Origin: Flavobacteriales bacterium
GTDB lineage: Bacteria; Bacteroidota; Bacteroidia; Flavobacteriales_F; PHOS-HE28
Direction: 5' to 3'
DNA: 64,000 nt
NCBI GenBank assembly: GCA_016703005.1
Contig: JADJCX010000034.1
Location: forward strand, 124,001 to 188,000
Shown here: piece after piece, positions 15,895 through 23,718 of the stretch
How the letters are laid out: each line of letters opens with the position of its first letter
Numbering within the stretch: position 1 is the first letter of the stretch
The notes under the pieces: model-generated
The model's database searches: none
What the model was told of the DNA's origin: nothing
Seen by the model: the letters and a program-made list of their open reading frames with translations, nothing else
Made by a program: the position numbers and the translations under genes

Positions 15895-17331
15895 ATGTTG
15901 CGGGCCCTGAAAGCGGAACGGGTGCTTTGGGCATGCTTGCTGTTCGTGGTGGTCAATGGGATATTGGTGGCCAATGAGGTTTATTGGCTGAGCGCATTGC
16001 CGGCCGTGTTGCTCTGTGCATGGGCATTGGTGGCCCGTGTTGACCGGCTCATGTTGTTCGTGGTTTTCTGCACGCCGCTTTCGGTCAACCTCGAGGATCT
16101 GGGTGGCATCGGCATGTATCTGCCGACGGAACCGCTCATGGTGGCCATCATGCTGCTCTTCTTCCTCAAACTCGCTATGGAGCGCAACGTGTTCGAAGCG
16201 GCGGTCTGGAAGCATCCTGTAACCTGGGCCATCTGCGCGCACTTGATCTGGATCGCCGTCTGCTGCATCCCCAGCACCGATCCGTTGGTCTCGGTGAAGT
16301 TCCTTACAGCCCGCCTTTGGTTCGTAGTGGTGATGTACTTCGTTGCCACCAAACTCTTCGAGGACACAACGAACATGCAACGCTTCTTCTGGCTGTATAT
16401 GATCGCGCTGTCCATCGTGGTCGTGTACACCTTGGTGAACCACGCGCAACATGGTTTCGCGCAGGACCCTGCCCACTGGGTGATGAGCCCGTTCTTCAAG
16501 GACCACACGAGCTACGGTGCCATCCTCGCCTTCATGATCCCGTTCGGCGTCGTGTCGGTGCGCATGCCCGGTTGGTCGCGCACGCGCAAAGGCGTGGCGC
16601 TGCTGCTACTGATATTGGTTTCCGCCGGCCTCGTCTTTTCGTACACGCGCGCGGCGTGGGTGAGCCTCGTGGCCGCCATCGGCGTCTTCCTCATCATGAA
16701 ATGGCGTGTACCCGGATGGCTCGTCGGCGCGGGAGCGGCTGCTTCGCTCGTGGGCTATTTCATTTACCAGGACCAACTGACGATGACGTTGGAGCGCAAT
16801 CGCGACGAGAGCAGTGATGACCTGGCCGAGCACGTGAGTTCCATTGGTAACATCAGCAGCGATGCCAGCAACCTGGAACGCCTGAACCGTTGGAACAGCG
16901 CGGTGCGGATGTTCGCCGAGCGTCCAGTCTTCGGCTTCGGGCCGGGCACTTACATGTTCGAATACGCACCCTTCCAAGCCTCCAGCGATCGTACGATCAT
17001 CAGCACCAACTTCGGATCAGGGGGCAACGCGCACAGCGAGTACTTGGGACCGATGGCCGAGCAGGGGTTGTTGGGTATGCTGCTGATTGTGATCCTGGTG
17101 GCCGTGGTATGCAACACCGCCGTGCGTCTTTGGTTGCGACTTCCACACGGTCTTGACCGCATGCTGGTGGGGGCAGCGTTCTTCGGTCTTGTGACCTACT
17201 ACGTGCACGGTGTCCTGAACAACTACTTGGATACAGACAAGGCCAGTGTGCTCTTCTGGGGCAGCACCGCCATGATCGTGGTGCTCGATATCCGGCACCC
17301 GAAGCGTACGGTGGACGAACGGACTACTTGA
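15895..17331 (+). CDS. O-antigen ligase / polymerase family membrane protein
   Basis: 478 residues with many hydrophobic helices (for example LLLLILVSAGLVFSYTRAAW, about residues 236-255). A long soluble loop near the C-terminus contains ERLNRWNSAVRMF, RPVFGFGPGTYMFEYAPF and NAHSEYLGPMAEQG. That H-x-E-Y pattern in the loop is the Wzy_C/WaaL-type ligase signature. It either polymerises repeat units in the periplasm or transfers glycan to a lipid or protein acceptor; sequence alone does not separate the two. As the last gene of the flippase-Wzz-Wzz operon, polymerase (Wzy) is the favoured reading. Its stop overlaps the convergent phosphatase gene by 8 nt. Confidence 0.88.
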   Translation: MLRALKAERVLWACLLFVVVNGILVANEVYWLSALPAVLLCAWALVARVDRLMLFVVFCTPLSVNLEDLGGIGMYLPTEPLMVAIMLLFFLKLAMERNVFEAAVWKHPVTWAICAHLIWIAVCCIPSTDPLVSVKFLTARLWFVVVMYFVATKLFEDTTNMQRFFWLYMIALSIVVVYTLVNHAQHGFAQDPAHWVMSPFFKDHTSYGAILAFMIPFGVVSVRMPGWSRTRKGVALLLLILVSAGLVFSYTRAAWVSLVAAIGVFLIMKWRVPGWLVGAGAAASLVGYFIYQDQLTMTLERNRDESSDDLAEHVSSIGNISSDASNLERLNRWNSAVRMFAERPVFGFGPGTYMFEYAPFQASSDRTIISTNFGSGGNAHSEYLGPMAEQGLLGMLLIVILVAVVCNTAVRLWLRLPHGLDRMLVGAAFFGLVTYYVHGVLNNYLDTDKASVLFWGSTAMIVVLDIRHPKRTVDERTT

Positions 17332-18544
17332 ACTTGCAGGTAAGCAACGCGATATCGTCCAAGTACGGACGGCCGCTGCGATGTGCCTCGAATTTTCCCG
17401 TGATCGCCGTATTCACGGCCAAGGCACCGGTGGATGAGAAGTCGCGCAGGGCGGCCAACAGGTGCGCGGTACCGAAGGGCTCCTCATGCGCATCCTCTTG
17501 TTCCACCAAACCATCGGTGTAGCACAACAGCGTGCAGCCCCGTGGTAGTTCGGCCGTGCCACTTTTCAGGAAAGGAAGAGCGGGCATCATGCCCAAGCCG
17601 ATCCCGCCTTCGGTGAGTTCACGGGCCGAAGAGCCGGTCGTAAGGATGGGCGCATTGTGTCCGGCGTTCACGTACTTGATCGTGCGCGACCTCAGATCAC
17701 ATTCGGCTATGAAGAGCGTTATGAAGCGCTCGCCACGTGCGTTGCTGAACACTTTGTGGTTCAGGTCGTGCACCATGCTCTCCAGTGTTTCGCCCTCGGC
17801 GTATTGCACCAGTGCCCGCAACGTTGCTTGGAAGTTGCTCACGAGCAACGAAGCCGCGATCCCCTTGCCGCTCACGTCGGCCACGCACAACACCACACGG
17901 TCCTTGTCCTGGCGGATCACGTCGTAGTAATCGCCGCCCACTTGGCGGTGCGGCTGGTACCATGCGGCGCATTCCAGCAGATCATCGTTCGGCAGCTCAT
18001 TGGGGATGAGCATGCCTTGCATCTCGGCGGCCAGTTCCAGCTCGCGGCGATCGCGTTCCTGCTGCAAGGCCAGCTTGCCCATGCGCTTGTTCTCCATGGC
18101 CACCACGATCAGGTTCGTGAGGGTTTGTATGAAGTTCAGGTGCTTCACCGTGGGGCTCATGCGCTGGCTCTCTTCGTCGATGTCGCCCACCAGCAATAGC
18201 GCAAGAGGTTGCTCCCTGTGGAAGACCGGCACCGCCAGATCGAAGCCGCTCAGCCCCTGGATGTCGATCAGCGAGATATCCGTGAACTGTCCGAAAAGAT
18301 GTTCCGCGTCGAGCTCGGTCTCGGATGGCGTTGTGCCGAAGGCAAGGATCCGTTCCCAGCCCTGCACCCGTTTGAACAACATGAGCCGCGTGATGCCCAA
18401 CTGCTCTTGCATGATGCTCTCATACAACTGCAATAGCTCCGCCGTGCCGAGGTTGTTGTTGATCGCCTTGGTAACATCCAGCAAGGCCTTCAGCTGGAAC
18501 TCTTTCAAGTTCAACCGTTCGGATATGCGGTCCAAGCGCGTCAT
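17324..18544 (-). CDS. PP2C-family (SpoIIE-like) serine phosphatase with GAF-like sensor domain
   Basis: 406 residues from the ATG at 18544 (MTRLDRISERLN), which lies 1 nt after the upstream stop. Residues about 20-170 look like a GAF domain (KALLDVTKAINNNLG to LTNLIVVAMENKRMG), followed by a short coiled stretch (ALQQERDRRELELAAEMQG). The phosphatase domain runs from about 190 to the end, with metal-binding motifs GGDYYDV, VADVSGKGIAASLL, NAGHNAP and YTDGLVEQEDA. Such proteins dephosphorylate anti-sigma-factor antagonists in partner-switching pathways, but no STAS or switch-kinase gene is nearby. It is transcribed with the second lpxD-like gene. Confidence 0.9.
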   Translation of the reverse strand: MTRLDRISERLNLKEFQLKALLDVTKAINNNLGTAELLQLYESIMQEQLGITRLMLFKRVQGWERILAFGTTPSETELDAEHLFGQFTDISLIDIQGLSGFDLAVPVFHREQPLALLLVGDIDEESQRMSPTVKHLNFIQTLTNLIVVAMENKRMGKLALQQERDRRELELAAEMQGMLIPNELPNDDLLECAAWYQPHRQVGGDYYDVIRQDKDRVVLCVADVSGKGIAASLLVSNFQATLRALVQYAEGETLESMVHDLNHKVFSNARGERFITLFIAECDLRSRTIKYVNAGHNAPILTTGSSARELTEGGIGLGMMPALPFLKSGTAELPRGCTLLCYTDGLVEQEDAHEEPFGTAHLLAALRDFSSTGALAVNTAITGKFEAHRSGRPYLDDIALLTCKFK

Positions 18545-18545
18545 G

Positions 18546-19466
18546 TCACAACCCCAGTTTGGCAAAGACTTCCGGCAGGCGACGGATCAGTGCGATCTCG
18601 CGGAACTTCTGGCGCGCTTCCACCGCTGGTGAACCGAGCCAGTTGCCGCCATCGGCGGAGTTCATGGGTGCGCTCTGGCCGAGTATCGTGGTGTTATTGC
18701 CCAAGGTGATCTTGGGCGGGCATGCGCTTTGGCCCCACATCGTACAACCATCGCCGAGCGTGGTTGCACCAGCTACCGAGACTTGTGCCGCCAGCAGGCA
18801 GTTCTTGCCGATCACCACATCGTGCGCAATGTGTACCATGTTGTCCAGCTTCGTGCCTGCACCGATGCGCGTTTCGCTGCTGATACCGCGATCCACCACG
18901 CAGCCGCCACCGATCTCCACGTCGTCCTCTATCACCACGCTGCCGCACGGCGGCATCTTCTCGTGGCCGCTCGGCCGTTTTTTATAGTAGAAACCGTCGC
19001 AGCCGATCACACTGTTCGCGTGGATGATCACGCGGTCGCCGATGGTCGTGTTCTCATAGATCACCACGCCTGGCATGATCAAGCACCCGGCCCCCACGGT
19101 AACGTTCGCGCCGAACACCACGCTCGGGTGTATCTCGCTGCCCTCGCCGATGGTGGGCGTATCGCTGCCCCATGCGCGGCGCGGCATGAAATGACGCACC
19201 AACTTGTTGTACTCGCTGCACGGATCGCTGCACACGATCAACGCTTTGCCCTCAGGTGCCTCCACCTCCTTGTTGATGAGGATGGTGGTGGCCGCGCTCT
19301 CCAACGCCTTTCGGTAGTACTTCTCGTGGTCCACGAAGATCAGATCGCCTTCGCGCACGCGGTTCATCTCGTTGATGCCCGTAACACTGCGCTGTGCGTT
19401 GCCGATCACGCGCCCGTCTATCATCCGCGCCACTTCAGCGGCGGTCATGGGTTGCTTCAGGTCCAT
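18546..19466 (-). CDS. LpxD-like UDP-3-O-acylglucosamine N-acyltransferase (second copy)
   Basis: 306 residues. Left-handed beta-helix hexapeptide repeats occupy about residues 100-260 (VVFGANVTVGAGCLIMPGVV, NSVIGCDGFYYKKR, HIAHDVVIGKNCLLAAQVSV). The histidine of IAHDVVIG is at the catalytic His position of LpxD. The N-terminal domain is shorter and more diverged than in the LpxD at 26712-27731. Bacteroidota commonly carry a second LpxD-like gene next to efp, as here, and its acceptor is not established; it may acylate another UDP-amino sugar. A TACCTTTA sequence about 38 nt upstream could be its -7 box. Confidence 0.85.
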   Translation of the reverse strand: MDLKQPMTAAEVARMIDGRVIGNAQRSVTGINEMNRVREGDLIFVDHEKYYRKALESAATTILINKEVEAPEGKALIVCSDPCSEYNKLVRHFMPRRAWGSDTPTIGEGSEIHPSVVFGANVTVGAGCLIMPGVVIYENTTIGDRVIIHANSVIGCDGFYYKKRPSGHEKMPPCGSVVIEDDVEIGGGCVVDRGISSETRIGAGTKLDNMVHIAHDVVIGKNCLLAAQVSVAGATTLGDGCTMWGQSACPPKITLGNNTTILGQSAPMNSADGGNWLGSPAVEARQKFREIALIRRLPEVFAKLGL

Positions 19467-19526
19467 CTGCTGCCGCCCCGACTATTGCCCTGGCGGCTTG
19501 GCGCTAAAGGTATCCGCGCGTGAAAA

Positions 19527-19560
19527 AGGACGAAGCCCCATGGGAATACCATGGGGCTTC
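19527..19560 (-). terminator. Intrinsic terminator of efp
   Basis: A perfect 12-bp stem (gaagccccatgg / ccatggggcttc) with a 5-nt loop, followed on the minus strand by CCTTTTTCA. It lies between the end of efp and the start of the second lpxD-like gene. Confidence 0.9.
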
Positions 19561-19601
19561 AAGCTGTTTGAACTTGTTTTCGGCACCGCTGGTGCAATGG
19601 C

Positions 19602-20176
19602 TTACGAGCGCTTCACCTCCTTCACACGGTCCAGGTACTCGCCAGTCTCCGTGTCGATACGCACTACGGTACCGGCTTCCACGAAGAGGGGGACCATGAT
19701 GCTGTGACCGGTCTCCAACTTGGCGGCCTTCATCACTTTGTTGGCAGTGTCGCCTTTACAGCGTGCTCGGTGCTGGTCACGGTCAGTTCAACCTGCTTGG
19801 GAGGGCGCGCGAAAATGGCCACGTCGCTCTCGAAGCCGATCTGCATGATCATCTCCTCTTTCATGAATCCCATGGCATCGCCCAACAGGGTGGCGGGCAC
19901 ATACAGTTGCTCGAAGGTGGTGGGGTTCATCAGCACCAGATTGTCGCCTTCGCGGTAGAGGTATTGCAGTTCGTGAACCTCCACGCGCAGCACCTCGATC
20001 ACCTCACCACTGCGGAAACGGTTCTCGATCTGTTTGCCGTTGCGCAATACGCGCATTTTGCCTTGGAAGAAAGCGCGCAGGTTGCCGGGCGTTCGGTGCT
20101 GCCATTCCATCATCTGGCAGATGTCGCCGTTGAAGCGGATGTAGGTGCCTACGCTGATGTCGTTGGTATTGGCCAT
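19602..20176 (-). CDS. efp: Translation elongation factor P, frame disrupted near residue 141
   Basis: Relieves ribosome stalling at polyproline. The start at 20176 gives MANTNDISVGTYIRFNGD. The KOW-like N-domain and two OB domains follow, and 191 residues result if one base is restored. As given, the frame stops early after STEHAVKATLPTK. Adding one G (AAGGCGAC to AAGGGCGAC, 19753-19754) yields VKGDTANKVMKAAKLETGHS and the C-terminal OB domain ending DRVKEVKRS at 19602. The loop tip reads PGNLRAF: the Lys that is modified in E. coli EF-P (K34) is Asn here. A TACTTTCG box at 20202-20209 precedes the gene and a strong terminator follows it. Confidence 0.93.
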
Positions 20177-20201
20177 GGGAGAGGGTTCTTTTTCGAGGCG
20201 G

Positions 20202-20209
20202 CGAAAGTA
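20202..20209 (-). promoter_or_regulatory. efp promoter -7 box TACTTTCG with -33 TTG
   Basis: Minus-strand TACTTTCG at 20209-20202 with a TTG at 20231-20229, spacer 19 nt, fits the Bacteroidota promoter pattern. It predicts a leader of roughly 20 nt before the ATG at 20176. Confidence 0.6.
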
Positions 20210-20280
20210 GCCCGTTCCGGCACTACGGCAATTCGGGGGGAAGTCAGGGAGGGAAGTAGTCACGACTCACGACTCCCAAC

Positions 20281-20961
20281 TCATCCAGCAACAACCACCA
20301 ACGACTCTGGGGTGTAGCGCCCGCCCTCGAATTCGATCTCGGGTTCTTGCAGACGTTCGGCGTGTATGACGTTGAAGCCGTTGGTACGGAGAACCGATTC
20401 CCACTCGGCCTGTTCGTACTTAGTGAAACCATATCGGGTGAAGGCCATGGTTTCCATAGTGGCTTTGGTGCGCAATGCGGCAATGAACTGTCCACTGGGC
20501 CTGAGGACTCGCTGCACTTCGCGCAGGTGGGCGGCGGGGTCCTCCCAGAAGTACACCACGTTGATACAATACACCCGGTCGAAGGATCCATCGGCGAAGG
20601 GCATGTGCTCGCTGCTGCCGAAGTGCAATGCCAGCGATCCGTTCTTCACCAATTCCGGGTTCCGGGCTTTGGCTTCTTTCATCATCGCTTCGCTGAAGTC
20701 GAGGCCTGTCAGCTTCAGGTCCTTGGCTTTCGCGGCGAGTTCAGGGAAGAAAAGCCCATTGCCGAAGCCGATCTCCAATACGCTCATGCCATCGCGTAAT
20801 TGCAGCGCGCGCCATGTCGCATCGTAGAGGAAACGGTTTGCGGCGTTCATGCGCTCACCCACACGCTTCGCCAGCATGCCACTGGGCTGGCGCAGTTGTG
20901 CGGCCATCATCTTGGGCGTGGGGCCTTTGAACAGCAGCCGCAGAAAGTCGGGAAGTTTCAT
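20281..20961 (-). CDS. Class I SAM-dependent methyltransferase
   Basis: 226 residues from the ATG at 20961 (MKLPDFLRLLFKGPTPKM), which overlaps the upstream stop as ATGA. SAM-binding motif I is MSVLEIGFGNGLFFPELA (about residues 58-75). Motif II is LTGLDFSEAMM, and the post-motifs are DGSFDRVYCINVVYFW and LREVQRVLRPSGQFI. This is the UbiE/Methyltransf_11 type, which methylates small molecules or lipids; the substrate cannot be predicted. It is co-transcribed with a small membrane protein of unknown function. Confidence 0.88.
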   Translation of the reverse strand: MKLPDFLRLLFKGPTPKMMAAQLRQPSGMLAKRVGERMNAANRFLYDATWRALQLRDGMSVLEIGFGNGLFFPELAAKAKDLKLTGLDFSEAMMKEAKARNPELVKNGSLALHFGSSEHMPFADGSFDRVYCINVVYFWEDPAAHLREVQRVLRPSGQFIAALRTKATMETMAFTRYGFTKYEQAEWESVLRTNGFNVIHAERLQEPEIEFEGGRYTPESLVVVAG

Positions 20962-21449
20962 TCGGATAGTTGTTCCACTGCGGTGATGTATTCCGCGCCA
21001 CGTTTCTCGGCGAACACGTCCAGGGTCAGCGAGACAGATCCTTGCAACATCAACCCCAGCCCGAGGCCCTTCCAGAAACCGTCGGTAGAGGTGAGCATGA
21101 GCAGCCCGATGCCAGTGAGTACGAACACGATCTCGGTCCACTTGATGGCCGTGAAGCTCTTCATCACCTTCTCCATCCGGGGAAGTTCGGCCGAGCGGTA
21201 GGCCTGCGCGTCATGCGCCGCCTGCGCGTTCAGTGCACTCACTTGCTTGTCCGTGCGCGCGAACACCGTTCCGCCAACGGTCATCTGTATCAGTCCAATT
21301 ACGATCAGTGGCACCGCCATGCCTTTCACGAACGGCTCGTTCCACTTCAGCCATGCGAACACGGCAAAGGCGATGGCGGCTATGCCGATGGCGAGGAAGA
21401 GCAGGCTTTCGGCTTTTTCCCCGCGGAAATAGGCTTCGATGTGCGTCAT
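20958..21449 (-). CDS. Hypothetical membrane protein, four predicted helices
   Basis: 163 residues. Hydrophobic segments lie at about 15-34 (SLLFLAIGIAAIAFAVFAWL), 44-62 (MAVPLIVIGLIQMTVGGTVF), 104-120 (IVFVLTGIGLLMLTS) and more weakly 128-145. Between helices 2 and 3 there is a charged soluble loop of about 40 residues. I do not recognise the family. The gene is translationally coupled to the downstream methyltransferase. A weak -7-like CACCTTCG lies 4 nt before the ATG. Confidence 0.6.
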   Translation of the reverse strand: MTHIEAYFRGEKAESLLFLAIGIAAIAFAVFAWLKWNEPFVKGMAVPLIVIGLIQMTVGGTVFARTDKQVSALNAQAAHDAQAYRSAELPRMEKVMKSFTAIKWTEIVFVLTGIGLLMLTSTDGFWKGLGLGLMLQGSVSLTLDVFAEKRGAEYITAVEQLSE

Positions 21450-21516
21450 GCGACGAAGGTGATGAACGTGTAGAGAATGGGGTGTTGGTGGTCACCTCTT
21501 GTTCGCATGCTGGTCC

Positions 21517-21524
21517 TATTTTCG
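21517..21524 (+). promoter_or_regulatory. Putative -7 box TATTTTCG
   Basis: TATTTTCG matches TAnnTTTG at seven of eight positions and ends 5 nt before the ATG at 21530, predicting a leaderless or near-leaderless transcript for the three-gene MbnP-like locus. Confidence 0.45.
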
Positions 21525-21529
21525 CCCCG

Positions 21530-21901
21530 ATGCGTGGTGCTGCCCAACTCGTGCTATTGGCCCTGTACATCGGCCAGCTGCTCGCGCCAGCCCTCATAAT
21601 AGCCGATTTCATTGTTGATCGCGAACGTATCGAACGCGAACTCTGCGTGCAACGTGAACGCGCTGCGGACGTGCGCACCTGCCACGGCGAGTGTCACATG
21701 GTGAAACAACTGCGCGCTGCCGAGGAAGCCGCCGCGCAACACGCGCCACCAGCGTTGCCCATGAAGGTGCAGCCGGAGTGGTTCGTTGATCGTGCTGATG
21801 AGCCTGTGTTCGGTGAAGGCATCGATCTGCACTGGCCGCGCATTGTGCAAGCGGTGCCCGCCGGTGAGCGTGCTGCCGCTGAGCCGGTGCCTTGGGGTTG
21901 A
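21530..21901 (+). CDS. Small membrane-anchored protein with Cys/His cluster
   Basis: 123 residues. An N-terminal hydrophobic segment (AAQLVLLALYIGQLLAPALIIA, residues 4-25) is followed by the cluster C39, C51-H52 and C55-H56 (LCVQRERAADVRTCHGECHM). That spacing suggests metal or heme coordination; CHGEC is not a standard CXXCH heme motif. The C-terminal half is Ala/Pro-rich and charged. It is the first gene of a unit with a CDVCG barrel protein and an MbnP-like lipoprotein. I recall similar small proteins in Bacteroidota but know no function. A role in metal, probably copper, handling is inferred only from neighbours. Confidence 0.6.
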   Translation: MRGAAQLVLLALYIGQLLAPALIIADFIVDRERIERELCVQRERAADVRTCHGECHMVKQLRAAEEAAAQHAPPALPMKVQPEWFVDRADEPVFGEGIDLHWPRIVQAVPAGERAAAEPVPWG

Positions 21902-21952
21902 GACGGACAGCGGCCTACGTGGCCGCTTGGTTCCAAGTCTTTAACCCAACAC

Positions 21953-22906
21953 ATGAAACGAACACACTTCGCAGTGGTGGCCGTATGGCTATCACTGCAA
22001 ACCTGGGCGTGCGACGTGTGCGGCATCTACCTCAATGTGTTGCCGCAGGACCGTACGCACCAGTTCAGTCTCTTCTACAGGATGCGCACGCTTTCGGGAA
22101 GCTTTGCTCCGGAAGGCGTTGCCAAGCACGGCGATGAACATGCCGCCCACGGTGAAGCCGCCGAAGTGAGCGAGCTTTTCCAAGTCGTGGACCTGCGTGC
22201 CGATCTGCGCATCCGTCAGCGCTGGTCGCTGTTGCTGAGCGTGCCTATGGTGAACACGTACCAAAGCGTGAACGGTTTCCGCACCGCTGATATGTACGGC
22301 ATGGGCGACCCCATGTTGATCGGCCGCTACCAGTTGGTGAACACCAGGAACGGATCCGACGAGCAACGCGCCGTACACCGTTTGCTGGTGGGCGGCGGCT
22401 TGAAATTTCCGCTCGGCAAGGATGACCTTGCATACAACGGCAATGAAGTGGGCAATGATCTGCAACCCGGTACCGGAACGTGGGATGTGCTTGCTACGCT
22501 GGAGTATGCGGTGCGCAAGGGCCGGAACGGTCTTGCCATGAGCAACGTGGTCCGCATCAACGGCGTCCATGAAAGCGGATACCGTTTCGGTCATGGGCTC
22601 AACAGCACCTTGGAGGTGTTCAGGATCTGGTCGCTCGGTGCAGCGCAGGTCGCTCCATCCATCGGTGGTTATGGCGAATTCACAAAGGTGGATGAACAGG
22701 ACGGGTCGAGCATTACGAGTACGGGCGGCAACACCCTTTTCGCGCAAGCCGGCGCTCGCGTATGGTGGCGATCATGGATGCTTACCGGTGCTTGGCAGCA
22801 CGCCGTTGTCAACGACATCGGCAGCGCTATGGTGCCCAACAACGACCGGCTGGTCGTTGGTCTCACATTCCTATTGAACAACAACAACAATAACAACACA
22901 AAATGA
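21953..22906 (+). CDS. Outer-membrane barrel/transporter-like protein with N-terminal CDVCG motif
   Basis: 317 residues. A signal peptide (MKRTHFAVVAVWLSLQTWA) is followed at once by C20-D-V-C23-G, so a two-Cys motif would form the mature N-terminus. A His-rich segment (KHGDEHAAHGEA, about 58-69) may bind metal. From about residue 75 to the end, alternating strands (DLRADLRIRQRWSLLLSVPM, GARVWWRSWMLTGAW) suggest a beta-barrel. The tail ends in a run of Asn encoded by AAC/AAT triplets. The stop overlaps the start of the MbnP-like gene (ATGA). Transport of a metal or metallophore is possible but unproven. Confidence 0.65.
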   Translation: MKRTHFAVVAVWLSLQTWACDVCGIYLNVLPQDRTHQFSLFYRMRTLSGSFAPEGVAKHGDEHAAHGEAAEVSELFQVVDLRADLRIRQRWSLLLSVPMVNTYQSVNGFRTADMYGMGDPMLIGRYQLVNTRNGSDEQRAVHRLLVGGGLKFPLGKDDLAYNGNEVGNDLQPGTGTWDVLATLEYAVRKGRNGLAMSNVVRINGVHESGYRFGHGLNSTLEVFRIWSLGAAQVAPSIGGYGEFTKVDEQDGSSITSTGGNTLFAQAGARVWWRSWMLTGAWQHAVVNDIGSAMVPNNDRLVVGLTFLLNNNNNNNTK

Positions 22907-23667
22907 ACACGAAGAACATCAGTGTGCTCCTCGCAGCACTTCTGCTCGGCAGCACTTCATGCAAGAAAGACGAAGATGAACCGGATGACCATGATCACGG
23001 AGGTACTGCGGCAACGGCCACGGTCGAAATGGAATTCGGGTTCCACTACGGCGTGAACGACTTCGACATGAATGCAACCTATTCCGATGGCGCAGCGCAT
23101 GCCGTGCAGTTCAGCGCGATCAAGTTCTACATCAGCGATATCCACTTGGTGGACGACGGAGGAGGCGAAGTGGCCGAATTCCACGATACCCACTTGCTGC
23201 TCGACGGCGCTACGCCGGAAGTGACGCATACGCTCGGCGATGTCACTGGCCTACATATCCATGAAGCGCACTTCAGCCTTGGGTTGGACAGTGCCACCAA
23301 CCATGCCGACCCCACACTGGCAGCGGCACCGCTCAACGACCCGAGCATGCATTGGGCATGGAACCCGGCAGCCGGTTACAAGTTCCTGCTGGTGGAAGGG
23401 CGCGTTGACGACGATGGCGACGGTGTTGTGGACGCTGGCGATCCCACGTTCTCATATCACTGTGCCACGGACGCACTGCTTGGCGAGGACGAGGTCGAAT
23501 ACCACGCCGACATCACGGCAGGGGCAACGATCAGTAGGCACGTCGAGGTGAAAGTGGATGTGCTCATGACCGGTATCGACGCGCTTGCCACACCCATGGG
23601 CATGGGTGGCGAGGCCGTGAACATTGCACTGATGCAGAACCTCGCTACCGCGATCACGGTTGACTGA
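22903..23667 (+). CDS. MbnP-like lipoprotein (possible copper-binding)
   Basis: 254 residues. A lipoprotein signal (LLAALLLGSTSC with C20 as lipidated Cys) is followed by a His/Asp-rich stretch (DDHDHGG). The core resembles the MbnP family: FSAIKFYISDIHLVD, a His-containing HIHEAHFSLGLDS and MHWAWNPAAGYKFLLVEG. In methanotrophs MbnP binds copper and is paired with the diheme enzyme MbnH; no MbnH-like gene is in this window. Conserved Trp residues in MHWAW may be relevant to that chemistry. It is translationally coupled to the CDVCG barrel gene and followed by a terminator. Copper binding is an inference from the family. Confidence 0.82.
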   Translation: MNTKNISVLLAALLLGSTSCKKDEDEPDDHDHGGTAATATVEMEFGFHYGVNDFDMNATYSDGAAHAVQFSAIKFYISDIHLVDDGGGEVAEFHDTHLLLDGATPEVTHTLGDVTGLHIHEAHFSLGLDSATNHADPTLAAAPLNDPSMHWAWNPAAGYKFLLVEGRVDDDGDGVVDAGDPTFSYHCATDALLGEDEVEYHADITAGATISRHVEVKVDVLMTGIDALATPMGMGGEAVNIALMQNLATAITVD

Positions 23668-23688
23668 GGCGTGAACGACCGAATGCAG

Positions 23689-23716
23689 AGGGCTCCGAAA
23701 GGGGCCCTTTGTTTTT
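23689..23716 (+). terminator. Intrinsic terminator after the MbnP-like gene
   Basis: An 8-10 bp stem (agggctcc / ggggccct) with a GAAA tetraloop, followed by ttgttttt. It sits between the convergent MbnP-like and ABC ATPase genes. Confidence 0.85.
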
Positions 23717-23718
23717 GT

